The notes: a model not told the origin generated them from the sequence alone. A stretch of 64,000 bases of DNA from Terriglobia bacterium (GCA_020073165.1 JAIQFP010000008.1:124001-188000), one strand, 5' to 3'. Positions 1-7,515 are shown, numbered from the stretch's first letter. Made by a program: numbers and translations.

Positions 1-38
1 GAGTCAGGAAAACCATAGCGGTTGTTGCTGAATCCTGA

Positions 39-1031
39 CTACTGGTTCTCCAACAGCATGGTCAGCAGCGCCATCCGCACGTACAGGCCGTTGACTGCCT
101 GACGGAAATAAAACGCCCTGGGATCATCGTCCACCGTTTTGTCCAGTTCGACGGTGCGCGGCAGCGGGTGAAGAATCATTGCGTCGGGCTTCATATGTCG
201 AAGCACCGCGGAGTCGATCGCATAGCGTTTCAGGCCCTTGATATCCGCCACCCTCTCCGGTCGGATACGCGTCTGGTACACCACATCCACTTCCCCGATT
301 ACCCGCTCAATTTCCGATTCCACCTCGTAGCGGATGCCATGCTCGTCCAGGTACTCCAGGATGTCCGGCTTCATCTGCATCTCGGGAGGGCTGACGAAGA
401 AAATCTTTACCCGTTCGAATTTCGCCAGCAGGTAGGCCAGGGACCGCGCGGTACGTCCCCTGTCCAGTTCGCCGATGATGGCCACGCTCAGGCCGTCCAG
501 CGGCCGCTCCCGGTAAATGGTGTACAGGTCGAGCAGCGCCTGCGTGGGATGTTGCCCGCCATTGCCATCGCCTGCGTTAATCACTGGAACCGGTGAAACC
601 TGGGCCGCGCGCTTCGCGCCTCCCTCTTCGTGGTGGCGAATGACAATCACATCGGAATAGCTGCCGATGATGCGGATCGAATCTTCTACCTGCTCCGCTT
701 CGATCTCGGAGGAAAACGCGCGTGCGTGCTCGGTGGACAGTACCCTGCCCCCCAGCCGGTGCATGGCCGCCTCAAACGAGAACCGCGTCCGGGTGGAGGG
801 CTGGTAGAACAGCGTCGCCATGATTTTGTTCTGGTAGTCGAGGGTCCCGCCTCGCGCCACCACCCGTTCCATACCCCGCGCGCGGTTGAAGAGGTCCATC
901 AACAGGGGAACGGTGAACTGCTGCGACTCGACCACGTGTCTCAATTTCATGTCACATCCCAGCTGCGATTGTAATGGCTGGGACTCAGTTGCCGGCTGGA
1001 CCGGAGTGAAGGCCATCTCGCGCATGATCAC
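39..1031 (-). CDS. pyrB: Aspartate carbamoyltransferase catalytic chain
   Basis: Condenses carbamoyl phosphate with L-aspartate in the committed step of pyrimidine synthesis, in the cytoplasm. The 330-residue product has the carbamoyl-phosphate loop STRTRFSFE (about residue 75), HPTQALLDLYT near the middle and HPLPR near the C-terminus. The longest reading starts at a GTG that overlaps the carbamate kinase stop (GTGA, 1028-1031), which suggests coupled translation. Most homologues are about 20-28 residues shorter, and an internal ATG at 948-950 (MKLRHVV) would fit that length. It is the last gene of a four-gene operon. No regulatory chain (pyrI) and no dihydroorotase gene lies beside it. Family assignment is secure; the start is not. 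Confidence 0.93.
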   Translation of the reverse strand: MIMREMAFTPVQPATESQPLQSQLGCDMKLRHVVESQQFTVPLLMDLFNRARGMERVVARGGTLDYQNKIMATLFYQPSTRTRFSFEAAMHRLGGRVLSTEHARAFSSEIEAEQVEDSIRIIGSYSDVIVIRHHEEGGAKRAAQVSPVPVINAGDGNGGQHPTQALLDLYTIYRERPLDGLSVAIIGELDRGRTARSLAYLLAKFERVKIFFVSPPEMQMKPDILEYLDEHGIRYEVESEIERVIGEVDVVYQTRIRPERVADIKGLKRYAIDSAVLRHMKPDAMILHPLPRTVELDKTVDDDPRAFYFRQAVNGLYVRMALLTMLLENQ

Positions 1032-2017
1032 CGTCCTCCCACTTGGACTTCGACTTGCTTGCGCGACCGAATCGGTTCCGCATCGGCAAGTATGTGAGTG
1101 CCCCCCAATCCAGCGACGGCGCGGGTCAGGTATTCGTAGGAAGTAATAACTGCTTCCTTCCCGCCCTGGTGCAGGAACCGCAGCACCGACTCCACCTTGG
1201 GACCCATGTTTCCTGGCGGGAAGTGGCCGGCCTTGGCATGCGCTTCCAACTCCGTTGCGGTCACATAAGTCAGCGGCCGCTGCGCCGGCTTCTTGTAATC
1301 CAAATAGACAAAATCGGTGTCAGTCGATATGGCAAACACATCCACCCCTAGTTTCGATGCCAGTAATGACGAGGCGCGATCTTTATCGATCACCGCCTCC
1401 ACGCCTTGCAGCGCGCCGTTAGACCGGACTACCGGAATGCCCCCGCCGCCGCACGCGATGACCAGAACGCCAGCCTCGACCAAATCGCGGACTACCTCGA
1501 GTTCGACAATTTCGATGGGATCCGGTGAAGGTACGATCCGTCGGTAGCCGCGCGCCGCATCCTCCACAATCTGCCATCCGAACTGGCGCCTGCGTTCCTC
1601 AGCATCAGCCCGCGAATAAAACGGTCCAATGGGCTTGCTGGGATGCTGCATCGCCGGATCATCGGCAGACACCACGCATTGCGTCAGCACCGTCACCACC
1701 GGCACCTGTAAGCCCGCACGCGATAGCTCGTTGATCAGGGATTGTTGCAGCAGGTATCCGATTTCGCCCTGAGTTGAAGCATCACAAACATCGAGAGGAT
1801 GCCCGGGAACCTGGCTCGCCGCCCGTTCCGACCGAAGCAGAGCCGCTCCGACCTGGGGCCCGTTCCCGTGGGTAATGACCAAACGATAGCCGGCGCGGAT
1901 GAGGCCGACCATCTCCACCGACGTCCGTCGCGCGTTCGCCAACTGCTCCGCGACAGTACCCTTCTCGCCCGCCCGGATGAGCGAGTTACCGCCGACGGCA
2001 AGAAGCATGGTCTTCAT
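1028..2017 (-). CDS. arcC: Carbamate kinase
   Basis: Interconverts carbamoyl phosphate plus ADP with carbamate plus ATP. The 329-residue protein is normal length for the amino-acid-kinase fold family and has the N-terminal LLAVGGNSLI, ITHGNGPQVG (about residue 50), a central VIACGGGGIPVV segment and a late PGNMGPKVES segment, all typical of carbamate kinases. It lies between ornithine and aspartate carbamoyltransferase genes, so the enzyme sits at a carbamoyl-phosphate branch point. No arginine deiminase gene is in the window, so whether it works in ATP production from citrulline or in carbamoyl-phosphate synthesis cannot be decided from sequence. A heptamer-repeat hairpin (2027-2100) separates it from the upstream gene. 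Confidence 0.95.
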   Translation of the reverse strand: MKTMLLAVGGNSLIRAGEKGTVAEQLANARRTSVEMVGLIRAGYRLVITHGNGPQVGAALLRSERAASQVPGHPLDVCDASTQGEIGYLLQQSLINELSRAGLQVPVVTVLTQCVVSADDPAMQHPSKPIGPFYSRADAEERRRQFGWQIVEDAARGYRRIVPSPDPIEIVELEVVRDLVEAGVLVIACGGGGIPVVRSNGALQGVEAVIDKDRASSLLASKLGVDVFAISTDTDFVYLDYKKPAQRPLTYVTATELEAHAKAGHFPPGNMGPKVESVLRFLHQGGKEAVITSYEYLTRAVAGLGGTHILADAEPIRSRKQVEVQVGGR

Positions 2018-2026
2018 CGTCGTGAG

Positions 2027-2100
2027 TAGTCAGGAGTCTGAAGTCAGGAGTCCGCACATTCACGGCTGGCGCTGACTCCTGACTCCTGACCCCTGACTCC
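2027..2100. repeat. Inverted heptamer repeat forming a hairpin inside the carbamoyl operon
   Basis: Left arm 2028-2053 carries two AGTCAGGAGTC-type units. Right arm 2074-2100 carries four GACTCCT-type heptamers, largely the reverse complement of the left arm, so the transcript between the ornithine carbamoyltransferase and carbamate kinase genes can form a long imperfect stem-loop. The same TCCTGAC heptamer recurs at 5909-5941. It may affect processing or relative expression of the downstream genes, or simply be an intergenic repeat family. Confidence 0.6.
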
Positions 2101-2111
2101 CTTCTTCTTTT

Positions 2112-3083
2112 CTAGACGCGCGCGAGTTCCGCCACCCGCGCCAACTCCGGCAATTCCACTGCCGCATCCTTCATCAGTTCCAGCATGATGGCTTTCTGCA
2201 CGTGCAGCCGGTTTTCGGCTTCCTGGTACACAACCGAGCCGGGCGAGTCGATGACCTCGTTGGTCACTTCATCGCCGCGGTGCGCCGGCAGGCAGTGCAG
2301 GAAAATGGCATCCCGTTTGGCCCAACCGAACAACTTTGCGTTGACCTGATAGGGAAGGAATACCGCGCGCCGTGCCTCTGCCTCAGCTTCCTGGCCCATG
2401 CTCGCCCACACATCGGTGTAAATAACGTCGGCTCCCGAAGCAGCTTGCACGGGGTCATGGGTGACGGTGCACGTCCCGCCCGTCTCTCTGCCTCTCTCCC
2501 GGGCCCACTCTGCCGCGTCTGCTTTCGGCTCGTATCCGGGCGGAGTTGCTACCCACACATCCGCGCCCAGCTGCGCTCCAGCAAACATCAGCGAATGCGC
2601 GACATTGTTGCCGTCGCCGATAAACGCCACCTTCAAACCTGCGACCTTCCCCTTGATCTCCCACATGGTGAGGTAGTCCGCCATGGCCTGGCAGGGATGG
2701 CTGTAATCGGTGAGTCCGTTGATAATGGGAATTGCCGCGTAGGCCGCCATGTCCTCGACGATGCGATGGGCAAAGGTGCGGATCATGATGCCTTGCACCA
2801 TGCGCTCCAGGTTCTTCGCCACGTCGTAGACCGACTCGCGCTTCCCCAGGTTGATCTCCGCCGGCGACAGGTACAGCGAGAATCCCCCCAACTGGTGAAT
2901 GCCCACATCAAAACTTACCCGTGTCCGCAGCGACGGTTTCTCAAAAATCAGGGCCAGCGTCTTGCCTTTCAGTGCTTCGCTGTAGGTGGAGGGATTGGCC
3001 TTGATCTGCCGCGCCAGCGCCAGCAGGAAGCGGATCTCCAGCGGCGTAAAGTCTTTGATCGAGAGAAAGTCTTTGGCGATCAT
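2112..3083 (-). CDS. argF: Ornithine carbamoyltransferase
   Basis: Transfers the carbamoyl group between carbamoyl phosphate and ornithine/citrulline. The 323-residue product has the phosphate loop EKPSLRTRVSFD (the SLRTR variant of STRTR), HPCQAMADYLT, the ornithine-binding loop DVWASMGQE and the catalytic HCLPAHRGDE. The ASMG loop argues for free ornithine rather than an N-acylated substrate. The start ATG overlaps the upstream stop (ATGA, 3080-3083), showing tight coupling to the COG2403-like gene. It could be anabolic argF or catabolic arcB; carbamate kinase next door permits either. No other arginine-biosynthesis gene is in the window. Confidence 0.93.
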   Translation of the reverse strand: MIAKDFLSIKDFTPLEIRFLLALARQIKANPSTYSEALKGKTLALIFEKPSLRTRVSFDVGIHQLGGFSLYLSPAEINLGKRESVYDVAKNLERMVQGIMIRTFAHRIVEDMAAYAAIPIINGLTDYSHPCQAMADYLTMWEIKGKVAGLKVAFIGDGNNVAHSLMFAGAQLGADVWVATPPGYEPKADAAEWARERGRETGGTCTVTHDPVQAASGADVIYTDVWASMGQEAEAEARRAVFLPYQVNAKLFGWAKRDAIFLHCLPAHRGDEVTNEVIDSPGSVVYQEAENRLHVQKAIMLELMKDAAVELPELARVAELARV

Positions 3084-4423
3084 TTATGCGCTCCCGCCAG
3101 TACCGGTTCGAGCTTGCGCGGGAATTTCACCAGGATTTCGACCAGTCCGGGGCTGGTGAGTTCTTCCACTTCATAACTAACGCGCAAGCTGGGCTTGTCG
3201 AGTTGGATGACGTGGGCCAGGTCGATCGGAGTCGCGATCAGTACCAGATCGCAGGGTGTGCGGTTGATCGTCTCCTGCAGTTCATGACGCTGCATGGCGC
3301 TGTAGCCCATGGCAGGCAGCAGCCGGGTGAGGTGCGGATAATGCTCGTAGGTGCCGCGAATGGACCCCACCGCATAGGGTCGGGGATCGACTAACTCCGC
3401 TGCCCCGCATTGTCTCGCCGCCACCACCCCGGCGCCGTAAGGCATCTCGCCGTGGGTGAGTGTCGGGCCATCTTCCACCACCAGCACGCGCTTGTTCTTG
3501 ACCTGCTCGGGTGAAGCCACTGAGACACGGCAAGCCATTTCCACGACGGTTGCCTGGGGATTGTTGAGCCGGACATTCTGGCGGACAGTTTCCACATCTC
3601 GCGGCGCTGCCGTGTCCACTTTGTTGATGACAACCACGTCGGCTCGGCGCAGGTTCACTTCGCCGGGGAAATACCCCAGTTCGTGTCCGGCGCGGTGTGG
3701 ATCCGCAACCACGATCTCGAGATCAGAAGCATAAAAGGGCGTGTCGTTGTTCCCGCCGTCCCACAGCACGATGTCGGCTTCCTGTTCCGCCTGGCGCAGG
3801 ATTTTTTCGTAGTCCACGCCGGCGTACACCACTGTGCCCTGACGGAGGTGCGGTTCGTACTCTTCGCGCTCCTCAATGGTGCATTTATGCCGCTCCAGGT
3901 CCTCGATGGCGGCAAAGCGCTGTACGGCTTGCGCTGCCAGGTCCCCGTAAGGCATGGGGTGCCGGATCACCACCGGCTTCCAGCCCAGGTGGCGCAACTT
4001 GGAAGCGACCAGCCGGGAGACTGGACTCTTGCCACACCCCGTGCGCACCGCACAGATGGACACCACCGGCAACGAAGACTTGATCTGCGTGTGCTCGGTT
4101 CCCAGGAGCCAGAAATCAGCACCGGCGGCTACCGTGCGCGAGGCCAGGTGCATCAGGTTCGGGTGAGAGATATCGCTATAGGAGAACACCACCGCATCGA
4201 TGTCATGTTCCGTGACTAGCTTCTCCAGATCCTTCTCTTCAAAAATCGGGATGCCGTCGGGATAGAGCGGCCCCGCTAACTCCCTTGGATAGCGGCGGTT
4301 AGCAATATCCGGGATCTGGGTGGCGGTGAAGGCCACGATCTGATAGTCGGCATCGTTGCGAAACACAACATTGAAGTTGTGAAAGTCCCTGCCTGCAGCC
4401 CCTAGGATCAAGATCTTCTTCAT
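3080..4423 (-). CDS. COG2403-type P-loop protein related to cyclic 2,3-diphosphoglycerate synthetase
   Basis: First gene of the carbamoyl operon. The 447-residue protein starts with a Rossmann-like stretch (KKILILGAAGRDFHNFN). At about residue 130 it has a P-loop-like VRTGCGKSPVS, and at about 260 VVVINKVDTA, which resembles the NKxD guanine-specificity motif. This pattern matches the family annotated as predicted GTPase or cyclic 2,3-diphosphoglycerate synthetase, first known from archaea. The role of bacterial members is not established, and nothing here shows that this one makes that metabolite. Its overlap with the OTC gene and the following carbamate kinase and ATCase genes suggest a job in carbamoyl-phosphate or arginine metabolism (inference). 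A possible CRP-like half-matching site lies upstream at 4510-4525. Confidence 0.75.
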   Translation of the reverse strand: MKKILILGAAGRDFHNFNVVFRNDADYQIVAFTATQIPDIANRRYPRELAGPLYPDGIPIFEEKDLEKLVTEHDIDAVVFSYSDISHPNLMHLASRTVAAGADFWLLGTEHTQIKSSLPVVSICAVRTGCGKSPVSRLVASKLRHLGWKPVVIRHPMPYGDLAAQAVQRFAAIEDLERHKCTIEEREEYEPHLRQGTVVYAGVDYEKILRQAEQEADIVLWDGGNNDTPFYASDLEIVVADPHRAGHELGYFPGEVNLRRADVVVINKVDTAAPRDVETVRQNVRLNNPQATVVEMACRVSVASPEQVKNKRVLVVEDGPTLTHGEMPYGAGVVAARQCGAAELVDPRPYAVGSIRGTYEHYPHLTRLLPAMGYSAMQRHELQETINRTPCDLVLIATPIDLAHVIQLDKPSLRVSYEVEELTSPGLVEILVKFPRKLEPVLAGAHK

Positions 4424-4827
4424 AGCATCCCCCGGTCAATCGTCTGGCTTCGACCTCTTATCATCTCGTCCTCCTGCCCTGTGCGGCTGTGCTGCTTATC
4501 ACCAGCGCATGTGATTTGAAGCACACCCGGAAGGGTCCGCTCCTGCCGCGATCAGTAAGGCCCAAAGCGGGAGAAACAACGGTCGCGGCAAACCGACGCA
4601 AACGTGAGCTCTTTCCAAAATGGCAGTGTTGACGAGACATCGGCAAGGCTGACCAAGCGTCGGCATTCCTGCCTGGGTTCCTACCCCACGACCACAGTGC
4701 AGATTCGGAACCTGCGGACTATCAATCACATCAGGACTACTCGGAATGGAAGCCTTTGGGCCACTGGCGTGCACTAGCAACCGCCTTCCCGCGGCTAAGG
4801 CACGGGGATTTTTTCGATGGGGTGCCC
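4424..4827. other. Intergenic region with divergent promoters
   Basis: No convincing coding sequence. It separates the minus-strand carbamoyl operon from plus-strand small genes, so it should hold both promoters. At 4510-4525 there is TGTGA-N6-GCACA, one mismatch from the CRP consensus TGTGA-N6-TCACA, about 90 bp before the start of the 4423 gene. I see no clear sigma-70 promoter. Confidence 0.4.
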
Positions 4828-5163
4828 ATGCTCCACAAATGTGCGAATCCAGCCTGCTCCAACATCTTTCGGCGTCTCAGTGAGGGAAAACTGTTCCAGG
4901 TGGAAACCGAATATCTCGAATCGCCCAGCCCGGGAAAATCTGGCATTCCCCGGAACCCCAGGAATGGCCGCAAGGTGGAACACTATTGGCTGTGCAATGA
5001 GTGCTCGTCCTTCCTTACTCTGACCTTTGAACGCGGACATGGAATGATCACCGTTCCCCTGCCCGCCAATGGCGGCAGGAAGACGGTCACGGCCGTGGAT
5101 CTGGGAGACATACGGCCGGCCACCGGGTCAGTTTATGCAAATGGAATTCGGAATGAGCGATAA
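4828..5163 (+). CDS. Small zinc-ribbon-like protein of unknown function
   Basis: The ATG at 4828 gives a 111-residue protein beginning MLHKCANPACSNIF; upstream in-frame codons look non-coding. Cys5 and Cys10 (CX4C) and Cys56 and Cys59 (WLCNEC) form a likely four-cysteine zinc site. The segment between them is basic and proline/glycine-rich, and the C-terminal tail is basic. I do not recognise a characterised family. It is followed by another small cysteine-containing gene with a strong ribosome binding site, so the two are probably co-transcribed. Confidence 0.6.
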   Translation: MLHKCANPACSNIFRRLSEGKLFQVETEYLESPSPGKSGIPRNPRNGRKVEHYWLCNECSSFLTLTFERGHGMITVPLPANGGRKTVTAVDLGDIRPATGSVYANGIRNER

Positions 5164-5168
5164 GGAGG
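5162..5168 (+). promoter_or_regulatory. Strong ribosome binding site deciding the 5177 start
   Basis: AAGGAGG ends eight bases before ATG 5177-5179 and overlaps the stop codon region of the preceding gene. It decides between the short start and the longer open frame that overlaps the upstream gene. Confidence 0.75.
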
Positions 5169-5176
5169 GTGGCAGT

Positions 5177-5671
5177 ATGCACGCCAGACAAGTGTATCTG
5201 TGCGCAATCTGTGGGGAGGAAAAATCGGCCGACGAGCACTGGTTTCTCATCACCGAGAGCCGCTGGCAGGACAAGCTGAAGGTCCTGCGGTGGGATGATG
5301 ACTTGGCCGCCCAAGCTGGCATTTATCATGCCTGTAGTCCCGCCCACGTGCAGGAAACGGTTCTCCACTGGATGGCTACCGGGGGGCTCGACTATCCCCT
5401 CGCTCGGGTTTCTGCGGCGGGGCGAAAGCGCTCCCCATTGCACCGTGGCATTCTGCTCTCTGAGCCAGAGGAAGTCGATGTCAGCCGCGCCACGCAGATC
5501 GGCGAACTGTCGGTCGACCGGGAGAGCATCCGGCGTGTGCTCGGCGAGAATCCTTACTCGCTTTCCGTCATTCTGGATGCGCTGCTCAGCGCCTTGCAGC
5601 GCGATACTGATCCGGTCGAGTCAAGAATGGACCTGGAAGGCGTCCTGCGCTCTGTCCTCCAGGAAGTCTGA
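5177..5671 (+). CDS. Hypothetical protein with N-terminal CXXC
   Basis: A 164-residue protein starting at ATG 5177, chosen because AAGGAGG (5162-5168) sits at ideal distance; the reading frame runs further upstream but overlaps the previous gene. It starts with a possible metal site (YLCAICGEE, residues 8-15, with a third Cys near 53). The middle is basic, and the C-terminal third (about 120-164) is predicted helical and acidic. No family recognised. Pairing with the upstream zinc-ribbon gene suggests a shared function. Confidence 0.65.
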   Translation: MHARQVYLCAICGEEKSADEHWFLITESRWQDKLKVLRWDDDLAAQAGIYHACSPAHVQETVLHWMATGGLDYPLARVSAAGRKRSPLHRGILLSEPEEVDVSRATQIGELSVDRESIRRVLGENPYSLSVILDALLSALQRDTDPVESRMDLEGVLRSVLQEV

Positions 5672-5908
5672 TCCCAATTGGCCGGGCGGATCAGGACGGA
5701 CCGGACTTCCTCCAGGCATCCCAGTCATCCCGCACGGCCTTCGCCATGTCTTTCGCCGCCGCCGGGAGCCAGTTGCGCTTGAGCTGGTTCAGATGCTTGC
5801 CCACGTCGCGCGCTGCGCCCCTGCTGCCCACATGCGGCCTGGCGCTATGTCAATGGAGGAAAATGGCTGGAGATCACGAGTCCGTAGTCAGTAGTCAGCC
5901 AGCCGATT

Positions 5909-5941
5909 CTCCTGACTCCCGACTCCTGACTCCCGACTCCT
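5909..5941. repeat. Tandem heptamer repeat TCCYGAC
   Basis: Nearly five head-to-tail copies of a 7-bp unit alternating TCCTGAC and TCCCGAC, immediately downstream of the ferredoxin stop codon. The same unit forms the hairpin at 2027-2100, and a related degenerate heptamer (GGTTCCC-like) occurs next to the kdpC stop at 47971-47998. Such short tandem units behave like a dispersed intergenic repeat family. Confidence 0.75.
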
Positions 5942-5942
5942 G

Positions 5943-6197
5943 CTAGTGAACGTAGTACGCCGCATTTTTCTGGGCAAACTCTTTCAATTCCTCCGGCAGA
6001 TCGTCCACCGGATGGATCGAATCCGAGGTGCAAACCGGAACGCAGGCGCCGCAATCGATGCAGCCGTCGGGATCGACGTACAACTGGGTGGCCTCTTCAA
6101 AACCCGGCTCGTCTTTCTTGGGGTGGATGCAATCGGTAGGGCAGACATCCACACAGAGCAGGTCTTTGATGCAGGTCTGGGTGATTACATAAGCCAT
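5943..6197 (-). CDS. Small ferredoxin, 7Fe/8Fe type
   Basis: Soluble electron carrier of 84 residues starting MAYVITQTC. Two cysteine clusters are visible: CIKDLLCVDVCPTDC (residues about 9-23) and CIDCGACVPVC (about 48-58). The first has the wider spacing of 7Fe ferredoxins that carry one [3Fe-4S] and one [4Fe-4S] centre. The start at 6197 is preceded by GGAG. The promoter side contains a CCGTGA-N6-TCACGG palindrome (6259-6276) and a perfect TGTGA-N6-TCACA site (6365-6380), suggesting control by a CRP/FNR-family regulator. It stands alone, and its redox partner is unknown. Confidence 0.9.
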   Translation of the reverse strand: MAYVITQTCIKDLLCVDVCPTDCIHPKKDEPGFEEATQLYVDPDGCIDCGACVPVCTSDSIHPVDDLPEELKEFAQKNAAYYVH

Positions 6198-6258
6198 GGC
6201 AATCTCCGGATCAAATATTCGTTCTGCACTCAGACTACGCAGGGCGCGCTGGAGCTTG

Positions 6259-6276
6259 CCGTGATGTGCGTCACGG
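6259..6276. promoter_or_regulatory. CRP/FNR-like palindrome CCGTGA-N6-TCACGG
   Basis: Perfect inverted repeat with 6-bp arms and 6-bp spacer containing the GTGA-N6-TCAC core of CRP-family sites. It is centred about 70 bp upstream of the ferredoxin start, a usual place for an activator or repressor site. Confidence 0.5.
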
Positions 6277-6333
6277 GTCCCATGTGCGTGCGTCTCGGCC
6301 GGAAACCCCATCCGCCGGCTCGCGACCCACCGG

Positions 6334-6353
6334 CTGCAGGGACGTCCCTGCAG
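6334..6353. repeat. Perfect 20-bp palindrome
   Basis: CTGCAGGGACGTCCCTGCAG is its own reverse complement over all 20 bases with no spacer. It lies between two GTGA-N6-TCAC sites. It may be an operator for a dimeric regulator; there is no T-run for a terminator. Confidence 0.6.
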
Positions 6354-6364
6354 TCACTGCAGCT

Positions 6365-6380
6365 TGTGATCCCGGTCACA
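6365..6380. promoter_or_regulatory. Perfect CRP-consensus site TGTGA-N6-TCACA
   Basis: Both five-base half sites match the Escherichia coli CRP consensus exactly with the correct 6-bp spacing. It lies between the divergent ferredoxin and HTH-protein genes, 168 bp and 191 bp from their starts. A CRP/FNR-family protein is the natural candidate, but no such regulator gene is in the window. Confidence 0.55.
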
Positions 6381-6570
6381 GAAACCCAGCCGCCGACCAG
6401 CAACAATGAGCCACCAGTAAGAGGGATCTTTTGAACCCAGAAGATTGCCCGGCCCTTTTCGACACCCCACTAGCCGCCCCCAGCGGCGGGGCCGGACTCT
6501 CGTACCAGGGCTGACCATGACACCATTCGTGCACACCCGATAGGTTCGGCGCGTTGCCGGAGAGAATCTC

Positions 6571-7245
6571 ATGCACTCCGCCAATCATAAGGCAGCTCGG
6601 AAAACCCGACCGCTCTCCCCACAGGCCCTTTATCGGGGTCTGTATGTGCGCATTGCCAAGAAGCTGGGAGTAGATCCTTCTTACGTCAGTCGGATCGCTC
6701 GCGGTCAGAGATCCTCGGCAATCGTAGAAAAGACCTTACGCCGGGAACTCGACCAGATCGCTGGCAAGCTCGGTAGGGCCTCCCCCAGGGCGTACTCCGC
6801 CACGCCCACTGCGCGCCGAAATCACAGCCAGCGCCTCCAGCGTCTTGTCACCACAGACAGCAGATGGATCCGCCGCCAGTGGTTGCACCACTGCCAGGCA
6901 GATCCGATTCTGCGAAGCTTCCCTTTGTCTGCTCAAAAGCGTGTTTCTCCGATCTTGCCCCTGATCGAAGAGGCCATGAAACGCAGCCGGTTCACGCCGA
7001 ACCAGATCATGACCGCCCCGTCGAAGGCGGCCAAGGCGCACGGCCGCCTGCGGCGCGGGCAGGGATACTCAGTCACCGCACTCCTGGAGGAGTACAATCT
7101 GTTGCGCCGCTGTATTTCCCGTCTCGCAGAAAAGCATTTCCACGAAATGGACGGCCCCATCCTCCTCTCTGATCTCAGCCAGCTAGGTGAGGTCATCGGC
7201 CGGCAAACGCAGACTGCATTGAAAACCTTTCTGGATCACGCTTAG
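6571..7245 (+). CDS. HTH protein with C-terminal RsbRD-like helical domain
   Basis: A 224-residue protein with GGAGAG ahead of ATG 6571. Residues about 25-60 (IAKKLGVDPSYVSRIARGQ) form a phage-repressor-type helix-turn-helix. Residues about 85-224 look like a four-helix bundle with AHGRLRRGQGYSVTALLEEYNLLRR, resembling the N-terminal RsbRD-type sensory domain found in stressosome proteins and some histidine kinases. This suggests a one-component regulator whose signal acts on the helical domain. Position next to CRP-like sites, a ferredoxin and a cytochrome fragment suggests redox or respiratory control (inference). Confidence 0.65.
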   Translation: MHSANHKAARKTRPLSPQALYRGLYVRIAKKLGVDPSYVSRIARGQRSSAIVEKTLRRELDQIAGKLGRASPRAYSATPTARRNHSQRLQRLVTTDSRWIRRQWLHHCQADPILRSFPLSAQKRVSPILPLIEEAMKRSRFTPNQIMTAPSKAAKAHGRLRRGQGYSVTALLEEYNLLRRCISRLAEKHFHEMDGPILLSDLSQLGEVIGRQTQTALKTFLDHA

Positions 7246-7275
7246 AAAGCCCGCCTCTGTTGATAGTCACAGACC

Positions 7276-7289
7276 GTGACTGAAATCAC
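7276..7289. promoter_or_regulatory. Third GTGA-N6-TCAC palindrome
   Basis: GTGACTGAAATCAC has the CRP/FNR-family core and overlaps a second inverted repeat, AGTCAC-N5-GTGACT (7265-7281). It lies immediately before the cytochrome-like fragment at 7300. Confidence 0.4.
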
Positions 7290-7299
7290 TGCATGACAT

Positions 7300-7515
7300 G
7301 TGCCACCCCAACGCCTCCAACACACTCCGGAAACCTATCCTAAGTTTCAGACCCAGTTCAAAAAGGTGGCCCTGCTGCGCGACATGATCAACTGGTGTAT
7401 CGAGAACCCGCTCGAAGGTAAGAAGCTGGCCGACGACGACCCACAGATGAAGGCGCTTGAAGCCTACATTCTTTCTCAGCGGGCTGGAAAAACAGTCGAG
7501 CCGGGAAAACACTGA
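7300..7515 (+). pseudogene. Fragment of a small c-type cytochrome
   Basis: The 71-residue frame (GTG start) contains TYPKFQTQFKKVALLRDMINWCIENPLEGKKLADDDPQM-type sequence followed by KALEAYILSQR. This resembles the C-terminal part of SoxA/TsdA-like monohaem cytochromes c, but no CXXCH is in frame. Just upstream in another frame, 7290-7301 encodes C-M-T-C and a CAC codon follows two bases out of phase, as if a CMTCH haem site had been shifted. There is no signal peptide. Most likely a decayed cytochrome gene; it could also be a short functional protein. Confidence 0.45.

Larger units (their letters stand above)
6198..6570. other. Intergenic region rich in palindromes
   Basis: No gene seen. 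This divergent promoter region between the ferredoxin (-) and the HTH protein (+) holds three palindromes described separately: 6259-6276, 6334-6353 and 6365-6380. Confidence 0.5.

Noticed and set aside
2112-3083. SLRTR in place of STRTR taken as evidence for an N-acetyl- or N-succinylornithine carbamoyltransferase
   Set aside because: The ornithine-specific loop ASMG and HCLPAHRG are present, and SLRTR also occurs in ordinary ornithine enzymes.
5909-5941. Heptamer tandem as a CRISPR remnant or terminator
   Set aside because: The unit is only 7 bp with no unique spacers, and in direct orientation it cannot form a stem.
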